Part shown: piece after piece, positions 1 to 12,500 of the stretch
Position numbering within the stretch: position 1 is the first letter of the stretch
How the letters are laid out: each line of letters opens with the position of its first letter
Assembly (NCBI GenBank): GCA_003991915.1
Contig: RQTK01000431.1
Coordinates: forward strand, 184,271-248,270
DNA: 64,000 bases
Source: Elysia chlorotica
Lineage: Eukaryota; Mollusca; Gastropoda; Plakobranchidae
Direction of reading: 5' to 3'
The notes under the pieces: generated by a model
What the model was told of the DNA's origin: nothing
What the model saw: only the letters and a program-made list of their open reading frames with translations
The model's database searches: none
Position numbers and translations under genes: made by a program

Positions 1-690
1 AAGTGATATGAAACGGGTTCTTTCTGCGATTTTGGTAAAATCAGAAGGCAGGGCGAGATGCATAAGAATTGTTTTAAGTGATATGAAACGGGTTCTTTCT
101 GCGATTTTGGTAAAATCAGAAGGCAGGGCGAGATACATAAGAATTTTTTTAAGTGATGTGAAAGGGGTTCTTTCTGCGATTTTGGTAAAATCAGAAGGCA
201 GGGCGAGATGCATAAGAATTTTTTTAAGTGATATGAAACGGGTTCTTTCTGCGATTTTGGTAAAATCAGAAGGCAGGGCGAGATACATAAGAATTTTTTT
301 AAGTGATATGAAACGGGTTCTTTCTGCGGTTTTGGTAAAATCAGAAGGCAGGGCGAGATGCATCAGAATTTTTTTAAGTGATATGAAACGGGTTCTTTCT
401 GCGGTTTTGGTAAAATCAGAAGGCAGGGGGAGATGCATAAGAATTGTTTTAAGTGATGTGAAACGGGTTCTTTCTGCGATTTTGGTAAAATCAGAAGGCA
501 GGGGGAGATGCATAAGAATTTTTTTAAGTGATGTGAAACGGGTTCTTTCTGCTATTTTGGTAAAATAAGAAGGCAGGGCGAGATACATAAGAATTTTTTT
601 AAGTGATATGAAAGGGGTTCTTTCTGCGGTTTTGGTAAAATCAGAAGGCAGGGGGAGATGCATAAGAATTGTTTTAAGTGATGTGAAACG
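1..690. repeat. 75-bp minisatellite, about nine copies
   Basis: A direct tandem array with a period of exactly 75 bases; copies begin with AAGTGATATGAAACGGG at positions 1, 76, 151 and so on. About 9.2 copies are present and the array is cut by the window edge. Copies differ at a few fixed sites (ATATG/ATGTG, GCGAT/GCGGT, GGGCG/GGGGG, AATTGTTT/AATTTTTT). Because 75 is divisible by three, one frame stays open for about 186 codons, but there is no start context, splice signal or domain. The array ends in a C9 run near 691. It probably lies in or beyond a 3' intron of the centrobin gene. Confidence 0.95.
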
Positions 691-1160
691 CCCCCCCCCA
701 CATTACACACCATATGTTTTACCCTATTCTGTGAGTCATGCGGTCTCTACTAAGCTTACTTTCTAAAAAAGTCAAAACGAATATATGGGGAATAACGGAG
801 GAAAACATATCATTTCAAAGAAAAATTCTCACTTCAATACAATTTTGTAAAGCCCCTTGGTGTATTTTTTCAATCCTTGACATAATTATCATTAGGGTTA
901 AGTGATTTGAGGTGAGACAGAGCAACATCTAAAATTGCAGTCGTCATGAACATTTAATTTCCCCTTGAGGGATGAATAAAGATTTCTGTATTTTGTATTT
1001 TCTGACGCCATTATGCAACCTAATAGAGGATTTTCAAAGTCAATCAAAAAGTCACATCCGAAAGAAAAAAAACAAGTATCAATGTCAACACATTATTACA
1101 AGACAGCAGGCTATGTTCTTTTGCCAATGAAACATCATGCTCCTAAAAACAAATATGATA
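691..1160. other. unassigned AT-rich stretch
   Basis: Between the minisatellite and the first SINE remnant. I see no exon-like open frame with splice sites on either strand. Centrobin should continue to the left of 1727, but I could not recognise its next exon here. Confidence 0.5.
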
Positions 1161-1164
1161 AAAG

Positions 1165-1345
1165 GGATGCAGTAGCTATGGGATAGAGCATCGGATTCCA
1201 ATACTTGGGGTCCGCAATTTGAGCCCTGCTCTGGCAGACGCGCCTTGTCTTACTGGATAGAATTGCGTCAGTACAATGTGACCAACCGAGTCCTGACTAC
1301 CTTACTGTTGGATCCCGTCCCTGTATGGGACTTTTCTTAAATCAT
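1165..1345 (+). mobile_element. decayed tRNA-derived SINE
   Basis: It has a tRNA-like head (TATGGGATAGAGCATCGGATT, then a degenerate B-box) followed by the body motif CAGTACAATGTGACC that is shared with the other SINE copies here. The 3' part is diverged or missing. Confidence 0.5.
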
Positions 1346-1446
1346 AAGAGACATTAAGATAGCTTTAATTTGTGTTATTAAATAACATATATGATAGCAA
1401 GTATCTATAAATTACAAAATTCCACAACACTTTGCCCCTGCCTCGC

Positions 1447-1705
1447 AAGAAGCGTTGTAGCGCACGAGCTGGAGTATTGGTCTCCCAACTGGGAGGTCTC
1501 CAGTTCAAAACCCACAATCGGAAAAAAAATTTACTTGTCTTATTTCTTCATCTACAGGTTGGGTTGGTGTCAGTATGTGATCGGCTGAGACGGGAGTCCA
1601 GCTCTCCCGACACTGTCTCTGTGTGGCAGCATGTAACATGACTTTAGTCTTACAGTCCGCCCACAATATAGTCTATATAGAGCTGACACTGGGCGCTAAA
1701 AACAA
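1447..1705 (+). mobile_element. tRNA-derived SINE copy
   Basis: Head with a B-box-like CCAGTTCAAAACCC, then GGTTGGGTTGGTGTCAGTATGTGATCGG, GAGACGGGAGTCCAG, GTGTGGCAGC and a tail running into ATAGTCTATATAGAGCTGACACTGGGCGCTAA. This is the same order of blocks as the best full copy at 13890-14153. It lies just downstream of a centrobin exon on the opposite strand. Confidence 0.7.
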
Positions 1706-1726
1706 ACAAATGAGCCCCCTCCTCAC

Positions 1727-4700
1727 CTCTTTCTCCATCTGAGAGTGTAGATCAGCCTCCAACTTTCTCTGAGCAGACTCGAACTTGGCCTCCATGATTG
1801 ACATCTCAACCTTTTGACTCTCCTGCGCCAGATAATAAAAAATCATTCAAATTCAATAAGCTTGATCTAGGGTAAGTGTTTTTTAACTTGCCAGTGCCAA
1901 ATTAAATATTACTTTTGTACATACAATATTGAATAACATAGCTGATAATAGAAAGATCAAAACTGACGAATTCGATCAATTTCATTTTCCACGTAAAATT
2001 GCACATGAAATCAAAACATCAATACTACCCCTCTTCAATTTTTTAATTAGCCTCTGTCCCAAAGGGGTTAAGAAAAATGACAAAACTGTGTTGAGGAGCA
2101 GAGTTACCCCTCTTTAATTTTCGAATTAGCCTCTGTCCCAAAGGGGTTAAGAAAAATGACAAAACTGTGTTGAGGAGCAGAGTTACCCCTCTTTAATTTT
2201 CGAATTAGCCTCTGTCCCAAAGGGGTTAAGAAAAATGACAAAACTGTTTGTGTTGAGGAGCAGAGTTACGTTTGTGTTGAGGAGCAGAGTTACCCCTCTT
2301 CAATTTTCTAATCAGCCTCTGTCCCAAAGGGTTAAGAAAAATGACAAAACTGTTTGTGTTGAGGAGCAGAGTTACCTTTCTTCAATTTTCTAATAGCCTC
2401 TGTCACAAGGGGTTAAGAGTTAAGTTGAGTTGGTTTAACGTCCAACATCAGCACTATTAAGGCTATATTGTGGACGGACTTCAAGACTGACATCTGACAA
2501 TTTTATGTGCTGCCACACACGAGACAGGGCGGGGATACCCTTACTCATGTCTCAGTCTGTCACATTGCACTGACACCGACCCAACCAGTAGGGAACGCAA
2601 TTGCCAGCGATCGAACTCTGAACTTTTGATGTTCTACCCCGGGGCCACGTCCCCCCCCCCCCAAAGGGGTTAAGAAAAATGACAGAACTGTTTGTGTTGA
2701 GGAGCAGAGTTACCTTTTCTCTGAGCAGCTGCTCCATGTCCAGCACTACTTTTTTCATCTCGGCCTTGAGCTCTGCACATTCCAGCTCGGACGATTCTTT
2801 CTTCTTCTTCAGCTCTTCCGTCTTCACCTTTGAAACAGAAATGACAATGACATCTGATATTCTTAAAAAATACCAGACTTCTTTTTTCTCTCAGGTCTGT
2901 TATTATAAAATGAAAATAGAGATGTCTTTGTTGTTTGTTTTGTTTTGTTGTTGTTGTTTGTTTGTTTGTTGTTGTTTTGTTGTTTTTTTTTGGGGGGGGG
3001 GGGGGGGGTATTTTCAACACGTACAAAAAAATAAAAAGGAAGTGAAAATCATATTACAAATTAAAGATTTTATAAATTGGATTCTTCTCCTGATATATTA
3101 TGTCAAGTAATCGAGAATAGTTTATGTAATAAGTGAAGGAATACCTTTGTCTCACATAAAGTAAGATAAGAAAGCAACCAGTACAGAGCTAGGGCCAGAC
3201 CAATGATACAATAGTATAACAGAAGTCAGGGGCCAAGATATCAACAAAATTTGCCAAGCAAATTGAAGAATGTTAAAATGATCTGACTATTATTTTATCT
3301 GGTATGATTGCTTAAATAATTTTTGTTTTCAATTTTTGTAATTTGAAACTGTTTTAACCTATCACAAAGTATAAAGCTATGCAGTTCTGTAATAGAATAA
3401 TTGCTGAAGTTTATTACCTTCTCTATGTTAACAACTTTCTGGGTGGCGTCTTTCACCTCAGCAATTTTGTTGTTCATCTCTTGTTCTTTCAAACTCCAGC
3501 GCTCTTTTTCCTGATATTAAAACAAAAAAAAATATAATTATATATAGCAATTTATTAAGAACAGACTCCCTCATTCCAAATTCATTTTCCAAATTTTAAG
3601 CAGCTTGCAAGCTTCTGCTATACTTAACTTAAAATGTGTAAAACTTAATGATCGATGAGGTCATTTTTCAGATGAGTGTGTGAAACTTCACACCTCAGTT
3701 AATCGTTAATAATTAGCAGATAAGATAGCTAAACACCATTGAAATTCATGGTGCTATATTGATTTCTTGTAACTCTTCTTTTCCAAATATTTCTGTATCT
3801 AATGGTAAAGCTCTAGACATACTGCCAAGTTATTATATTTTTGCTGGTTGTGATGTAGAAAATATGCTTGTATCATTTTTCAAGAGACTATTTCATTATA
3901 ACTCATTGTTGTTGAGGTAAATTATATAGATATCTCAAACTAATGGTAAATCTGATGATTGCTTGTTTTTTTTTGTTTTTTTTCAACAAACAAATGCCAG
4001 AGACTTTGATCCTAATTTATTTAACTAATAAATCTCCCTTTCTAAAAGTAACAGAGGTCACAAGTCCCTCTCTGCACACACGGCACCTGCTCTAATTTCT
4101 CCTGGGCCTGCTGGGCCAACGACTCCAGCCCTGCCTTGGATTCCTTGAGCGCCTCCCACTCCTCCAGCACTGCCTGGTTCTTGTCTCTCTCAGACTCAAG
4201 CTGCTCTGTCGCACTCTCTTTGGCTCTCTCTGCTTCGTAGATCTACAGGATGTGATAAAGATATAAGTTTACACTTTAATGTACCCAAAATGTTTCGTAG
4301 ATAAACAGGCGCACGGCGAAAAAAAAAAAAAGAAAAAGACGCAAAATGTTATATATATGAATCTTTACACTATATGTACCAACATAAAACAAAAATTTAT
4401 AATTCAAAATGAAAAGCTTTTTTTTTTTTTCAACATTAATTTTGTTTACACTACAAAAAAAAGATGTTTCTATTTGAAAAAATTGTCTCAACATTCATCA
4501 ATGCACAATTTTGCCTTTTTCATGACAAATCAAATAGTACTTGCGCGAGTGAAAGCAACCCAGGAGAGAAAATAGTTTTACCCGGACACCCATTAGAAAA
4601 TGTAATTATTGATACACATGTAACTAACTAACAACACTAACACAAGTCTAAAATAGTATTGTTTGGATAATTGACACACAAATAGCTCTTGGTCATTGCT

Positions 4701-7700
4701 ACCATCCAAAAAAATGTTTGTATAAAGTCACTGCTGAGCATTATGAGAAGCAGGTAAGTGTTCTTGTGAAATCTATATAGCCAGCCCTTTCCCACCCACG
4801 AAAATGTTAAGACGCCTTGAACACGAATGTTCATGGAAATGTGCTATTTAAATGCAACTTATTATCATTATTATTATCTCTCCATTGCCACAAATATAAA
4901 CATCAATCCCTTTCTGTCAAAAAAATCTTACAATTTTTTTTAAATTTTTTTTATTTATCATGAAAAGTATGAACTAATAACATCAATGCTCATCTTTTAT
5001 TTTATTACCAGAAGTTGAAGTTACTAAATCGAAGTATTTTACAAAAATTATACTGTTTCACAATGATTTTGGGGCTTTTTTATGTTTTATTTTTAAATGG
5101 GGGATAAGGGTGAGATAGGGAGGAGATAAACTGCCTTTAAATCCTTACATCCTCTTTCAATCGTCTAATAGTCTGGGCGGATTTCTCCTTTTCCTTCTTC
5201 AATTCATCCACTGTCTGAGCCAGTTCAACTTCAAAGTTATTGATCATCTGCAACAAAAACAAAAAAACCATTAATATGGATCAGATAAGGTCTTTACAGA
5301 AGTATGGATTGTGATAGAGGATTTAAAAAGATGTTAATCAAATATGAAAGTAGACAACAATCATCACAGGTTAATATATATCTCCTCAGTCAAATCTCCT
5401 CCAACTTAACTTGTGCACAACCTTAGCTCACCAACACATATTCTAGCAATCAAATCACACTTTTTTTAATAAGAAAAAGTTGCAGGCATTTTTTAGCATA
5501 AGTAGAGTTTCTTCAGTTTCTTTCCTGTGACTGTCAAACTTTTCTTTAATTTACGCACTGCTAAAATTGCATCCAAAGTTGTAGATGATAATTCATGACA
5601 AGTTTCAAACCCACCCCTTGCTGGCTCTGCAGTGATTCCTCTATCTGCACCTTCTCTTGCGACAAGGTTTTTAGAAACTCGTCTTTTTCCGCTTCACGCT
5701 TCTTCCAGCCTTCAACCACCCTTGCCAGTTGCTGAGGGAGGAAAAGGCAACATCTTTACTGACATACCTATTACCTATGAAACTAAGGAGAAAACTGTGT
5801 CAAAAGAAAACTGGGTGAGTTTATAGGAGATAACAAAAATATAGGCTCCTGAAACTATCAGTAAATTACAGTGTATTTTTAAACGATCAAGAGACATTAT
5901 ACACAGATCGCATATGTTTATTGTTTGAAAAATACTTTTGTTCATTGGACTGAATTTCCCAGAAAACATACACTTTTCAAAGTTTAAAACATATATCTTT
6001 ACAAATGTATACAAATTGTCTATTAGTTGCTTTGAAATCCAAACCAACATAAATATGTGCAATGCCATAAAAAGCAGCCTCATATAGCTTAGAGATACAA
6101 AGTGAGGAAAACAATTATCCAATAACTCATCATTATGAATATCGAAATATATCACCAGCTGATTGATTTTTACACAGATTATCTTGCCCCTAATAAACTT
6201 TAACTTAAAAAAGGAATAAAGAAAGAAAATGAAGGCCCAACCTTATCCAACTGCTCAATCATGATATCCTTGCGTTTATCAGTGGAGACAGCCACGGCCA
6301 ACTGCTGCTGAACCTCAAGAAGCTGCGAAATAGGGGTTAGTTTGTATTAACGTCATGTCAGCACAGTAGCGGCAACATTGTGCCCATGGTGTCTTAGACA
6401 GTTAATACAGTACACTAGTAGCAAAGGTGACTCCTTTTATTTCTCTGATTGGTAAAAGCATTAAGCTATTAACAAAAAGGGTCAGTTAAATTGAAGAATA
6501 TAAGAGTAAAGTTGCTCCCATGCTCTTGATAGAGCATTGGGGAACCAAAAGTTAGGGTCCTCATTGATATTAAATTAAGCAGTTCAAAATATCCATGTGT
6601 AGGGATAAAGCATGGAACTCTTCATTGTGATGAGGAAACAAAGATACAGTGGAACTCACTTTTAGTGAAAAGAGAACAAGGAAATTACGAAATCATTTAG
6701 ATAGTAATTTACCTCCACCAATTACATTTTGAAGCCTTTAAATGTTGCTATGCTTAGGCTAAAACTTAAACTAAAAATGTAACTCTCAGATTGGACCCTC
6801 TAGGAAATCAAAAGATGCATAAAGAATATAAGAATTGAATGGACTCACCTTTGTATTGAGTTTCTGGATGTGCTCTTCACAATGCTGGCATTGCAAAGAA
6901 AAAAAAAGAAAAAGAAAGGGAATAGGTGATACTTCAGTTTCAAAGAAAGTCTATATAAAAAAAAAATGGAATAGTTAAGTTAATCCCCTTATCCAATCTG
7001 GATCTGAATCCGGAAGAGGATGGCAACCAGTGATATGAACCTGGAATTCCTGGTTATTCCGGCCTTCTAAACACATAAAAGAAACATTCACTTTCATTTC
7101 AAATTCATTGAACATTCGGTACAGTAATGCTTATGAACAAAGCAGCTACTCCATCCTATACCAGGTCTTCTGTCAGACAATGTTTTTTTGTTTTTTAAAC
7201 CTCTTGCTCATAAATCCAAATAAACCTACGAAGATTTAAAGCACAGCAATGTGACCCACTTCCCCTTTACCTTTTTTCTATCACATGACGTAAATGGTTC
7301 TATGAGTACACAATCATTCAGCAATGTAGCTGGCTGATGCAACTGTTTTTACGATGCTTGTGTAAGTTAAGTTAAACTAAGCTAATAATCATTTCCGCTG
7401 ACCCAGCGTGATCTTCAGACACCCCCCAAACACTACACTCACACATACACACTTTGTTGATGATGCCGTTACATTAGATCTAGGCTTATAGATCGTGGAA
7501 TTTCTCTAGAGTTGCATGCGGACCCTGGACATTTAATATAAACTTGAGATCACATAATCCCAAATAAGTATCTATATCTTAAGTAAACTCCACTTTATTT
7601 CTCACAACAAAAATATGTATCTATTCCGTCCACACAGATGAACTGGTTCAAGCGATAGAGCATTGATCTCCCAATCTGGAGTTGAGTTGGTTTAACGTCC

Positions 7701-9544
7701 AATGTCAGCACTATATAAGGTATATTGTGGACGGGCCTCAGACTGCCAATCCAGAGATCCCGGGTTCAAAACCTACCATCAGTAATAAAATATTTTTTTT
7801 TATTTTCGTCCCTGACTGGTTGGGTCAGTGTCAGTATAATGTAACCGGTTCTGCTGAGAGGAGTCCGGGTCTCCCTGCACTGTCTTGTGTTGGGCAGCAT
7901 ATTAAAATTCTTAGATGTTAGTGTTTGGGCCTGTCGAAAATATGGCATAAATAGTGCTGATGTTGACATTGAGAAACCAACTCAACGCAACTCAACTCAT
8001 TTCAACCACACAGAACGAACCTTGCGGCGATACATCTCTTTCTCCAGCGCTTCCCTCAGCTGCTGAGTCCTGGACTGCTGTGCCTGGTGGTTGCTGATGC
8101 TGGAGTGGGCAGACGTGTCGAGCCAGGCCGAGCCAGAAGGCGGGACACTCGCGGTGGCAAACATCTTTGAGGAGAACGTTGGGAAGTTCTCCAGGATTTC
8201 AGACATATCCCCCGGTCCGCTGGGTCTGAGACAGGAATATACATAATTTTTTTTTTTCAAAGTAGGTCTAAGTTTGGAATTTTTTAATTTTTTTTTTATA
8301 AATTTGAAATTAACCCTAATCATTTGTTGTAGGGTTGAAAAAGAATCCATGTGTGTGTGTGTGTGTAAGTCAAGTTTTCGAATCCTTATAACAAAAAGGA
8401 TCAGTTCAGAACTTTTCACTTCATTTCCTACTTTCACTGTTTATGGAACATTTTATGATATCTAGAATGATCGAAGGGAAATGCAGCAGAGGAAATCAAT
8501 GAGAAAAGATAATGATGTATGGACTAAGAAAATGGCTAGTTAATGCAGGGAAAGTGATGGAGGTATTGAAAGCACCAAGAGCTCAAGAAATGTGGTTGAC
8601 ACGATTGCCAACGCTGCAAAGCATGGTACTTGATGGATGAACTTTGTATCTCTGTATCACTGTATTTTGTGTGTTACCCCATGAATGAACTTGAGTCTGT
8701 GTCAAAGTTGAGCTCTCTGTTCACAGGCTGTTCTGACAGAAGCAGATCAGACGCAGTTTCCAGTTGATCTGTGCCTGAAAAAAATAAAGAAACGCTTAAC
8801 AATTACTTGTGTTCAAAGACATTAGTTGGTTTCTTAATGTCCAACACCAGCAGCAAGGCTATATTGTGGACGGATCCCAAAACTTACATCTGAAAATATT
8901 CTACCCCACAGAGATGGTGCTAGGATAACACGACACACTTTGCCAACCAGTAGGGGTATTCCAATACCACTCCCAGAACATAAAACAATTTTCAATTGAT
9001 TCATAAATGTTGGTGTAAAAACTGTTTTTATCTGTGGCTTTTATTGTTTTAATATCTGCATCAGACACACACAAAATATGGTGTCAAACATGAAATCTTT
9101 TGCATTAACTCAACTTGCCTCAAAAGACACTGCTGCCTTAAATTTTTTTTTAAATGTAAGTTGAAGGGTAAATTTATAATCCTTTGAATTCATTGTATTA
9201 GCTGATAGTGATTCCTACTTTTTCCAAATTGCAACACATTTGATATCCATCAGATGTCTCTATATTTAGTGTAAACCTGATTGAGTAAATATTTTTTGCT
9301 ATGAAATTATTATACACACTTATCATCGTATGGATTGAGCACACATGAAGAAATCCCTTTTTTATTTCTTTTCCCTGCACTAATAGGGAATGATATTTCA
9401 CAATGAGTTGTGCTACTTTAGTACTTAGAAGTCACAAGCTGTATTTAATTTCGACATGCAAACATCCTTCTCGGCAGTAGTATTTTGTGATTTTCAAGTT
9501 TACATGTTATAAATTGTCGCACCATTACTCACTCTACATTATTA

Positions 9545-9585
<41 letters not shown>

Positions 9586-12500
9586 ATTATTATTATTATT
9601 ATGTTGTTGTTATCATTATTATTATTGTTGTTGTTGCAATTGCTTGATAAACTAACCTTCATCTAAAGCAGAGCTTATGACTTCTAAATAAGTTGCATAA
9701 TACATTTTGAAATTCGATTTTTTAATTTCTTGGTCAACCCGCTCTCACCAATATAGGAACCTCCACCAAGGCTGAGAATGTTCTGGAGGTGATGACGCAC
9801 ATCTTCCATGCCCTGCACATCATTACCTCTGAGACTTTGGTTAAGCTGTCAAATACACATTTATACATGTGGAATTTTGATGAATCATGAGCGCATAGAA
9901 ATTAAGCAGAATCTAAAATAAACATTTTTTTTAAACATCAACAAATAATCAGCTGAATATGTAAAAGGCAACAAAGCTGTTTAGATGATTAGAAGACAGT
10001 TATTTTATTAAAACACACATAATTGTAGAATTGTCATTACTTCCTACATACAACTAGGACAAAATGTCCCTTGAAATGTGGCAAAACAAATGTACTGTTT
10101 AACAGCAGTGATTGGCAGCCATGAAGTAAAAACTAAAAAGCCTAGCTTTGCATAGAATTTGTAAGTCTGGCGACCTTCCCTTTTTATCATATTCCTAGCT
10201 GTACTCTCAGGCCATGTACCTGCCTCTCTACTCCATATATATACCTCCATCCACTTAAGGGTCTGAGTTATACAAAATAAAATTAATTTTATCATGTTAT
10301 TTAAACGCAAAAAAAAAGGATCCTTTCCCTCTTTTTCTTTTCTTCCCACTTACCAGATGGATTGGGCTTGAAATGTTTAAAAAAATGATACCATAACAAA
10401 TTTTTAAAACTCGCGCTACGGTAAGTTATATCTTTAAATCTTTATTGATTCTGCTCACCTCAGCAGGAGATAGCCTGTGACCTTGCTTTCTCAAAGCCTC
10501 CATCTGCGACATCACTGACTCTTGACCCCCGCTGTGGTGGCTGCCCTCTGACCCCGATGGGCTTGCACCTGAGATGAGGGCTCCATTTGATCCTCGTGGG
10601 CTTACGCTCGACGCCTGCACGGGTAGCCTTGCTGTGTTCCGCTGCAGGGACTGCTGTCTTACACCTTGGTCCTGGCCCTGACAACTGCCGTGGCTGGAAC
10701 GAGGATGCTGCCTGCTGGCAGATTGACCACCTGCTGTGTTTGCACTTTGAGCACCGCGATTACTTGGATTTTTAGCCATACTTTGCTGTGGCCTTCCATA
10801 GTTTCTACCTTGCTGGGAAAAGCCTCTCAATGAGTTTGGGTTGGCGGCCTGAGGCGGCATGATCTGGTGTTGTCCATGCTCTTCTCTCTCTCCCTCTCTC
10901 GCTTGTTGCTTGGTCAACACAGTATTTCTGGTGCCACTGTTGTCCTGCTGGTTGGCTGGACTAGGCCTATGCTGTGAGGAAACCTGACGAGGTAATGTGA
11001 CCGTCGATATGGACTGACTAGTCAGTGCAGGCCCTCCATTACTTTTATTGGCCATATTAACAGAGCCTTGTTTTCCTTCTTGTATTGAGGGTGCTGGCAT
11101 CTGGCCTGCCTGATGGACTTTTTGTTGCGATCGTACAAGATGAGACTCTTTGCCCACTCCACTGACACGGCTGTTGGTGCTACCTGCACTGGAAGCTAGC
11201 GATGTGTGCGAATTAGCCCGCGATGCCAAGGGGGAACCTGCTGCCATCTTGCCCTGGAGTTGCCTTCCTTGATGGAGAGAAGTTGAGTTGCTTGACCCAG
11301 GCAACGTCCCCCTCCCTTCCTCTCTTTGACCAACGGCCTGCTTCTGCCTGGCCCTGTCGTCTCCAGCAGCCCCGAGAGTGTCAGCCTTCCTCCCCATAGG
11401 CTGAGAAGTAGCTCTGAGGCCAGCCCCCATCACTTTCTGCGAGTCACTGGATGACGCAGAGCCCTGGACTGCTGGCCGACGTTTCTGCTGAGCTCTGGCC
11501 TCTTGAGTCTGGGGTTTCTTGGGAATGGCGCCTCCAGCAGAAAAATTAGGAGCCACCGCCTGAGACAAATCTTTGCAGCTAACAGACCTGCCTGCACCAG
11601 CTTGCCTTCGGTCTGCTTGGGTGGGAACGTTGAAAACCCCTCCGCTCTCTGTTGAGAGTTCCACGACGGACTGATGCTGAGCGTGGGACCAGGCTAGATT
11701 TTTTGGAGGGGTTTGTTGTGAGTTGGGGATGTCTAATTGTTGCCTGGCTTTGATATTGGCTGTCTGTGGGAGACTTAGTCCTGGAGCAGAGCATTGATCA
11801 GAGTCGTAGGTCTGCAGGAAACTGTTTCCTGCACTGTTCCTCTGTAATGTCGCTGAATTACCAAGATGATTTGGTGCAGACGTTACAGGCTGAGCATACA
11901 TTTGAGTGTCCTGCAGTAGACCCTCCTCACTGAGTTCAGCATTCAGGGCGTCGTTGTTGTCTTCCTCAAAATTCTGTGGACTGTCTTCTCCTACACTTCC
12001 TGAGTCTCTCTCTAAAGGGGAGTTAAACCCGTCTCCTTGCCGTCCAGATGGCAGGAAAACACTGTCAGATGGAGGTATAGAGTGGGCAGCACAGAGTTCA
12101 ACCTGAAAGTTTCTAGGGGGGCTCTGGTGTCTTGCATGCCTGGGTGAACTAGCTGAGTCTGAGACCATTGGGTGGGGGTGAGAGTTGGAGAGGTAGCTTC
12201 CGTGATCAGAGCTGTCATCATGGTCCCAGAAAGCTTCATTGTCTCCTTGATGATTATGTTGATGGTGGAGATTATGCTGCTGGTGCTGATGGCCAACACC
12301 ACTCACCATTTGAAGAGACATTGAGCCCCCAATGCCAGAACTGAAGTACTGCTGCAGGACATCTGCTTCCTCCTCTCCTCCACGGTTGTGGATGCCATCT
12401 CCTAGCAAGCTGCTTCCATCCTCCCTCTCCAGGCTATCATACATATTATGGGTCTGATCCTCTTCCAACGACAGCCTGTTGTGGTTACTGGGGAATCCCT

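Noticed and set aside
8..568. 186-codon open frame over the left-edge minisatellite
   Set aside because: The frame exists only because the 75-bp unit is divisible by three. It has no start context, splice sites or domain, and a stop appears in copy 8.
1..2406. Array-like repeats considered as CRISPR
   Set aside because: The units are contiguous without unique spacers, and the DNA is animal.
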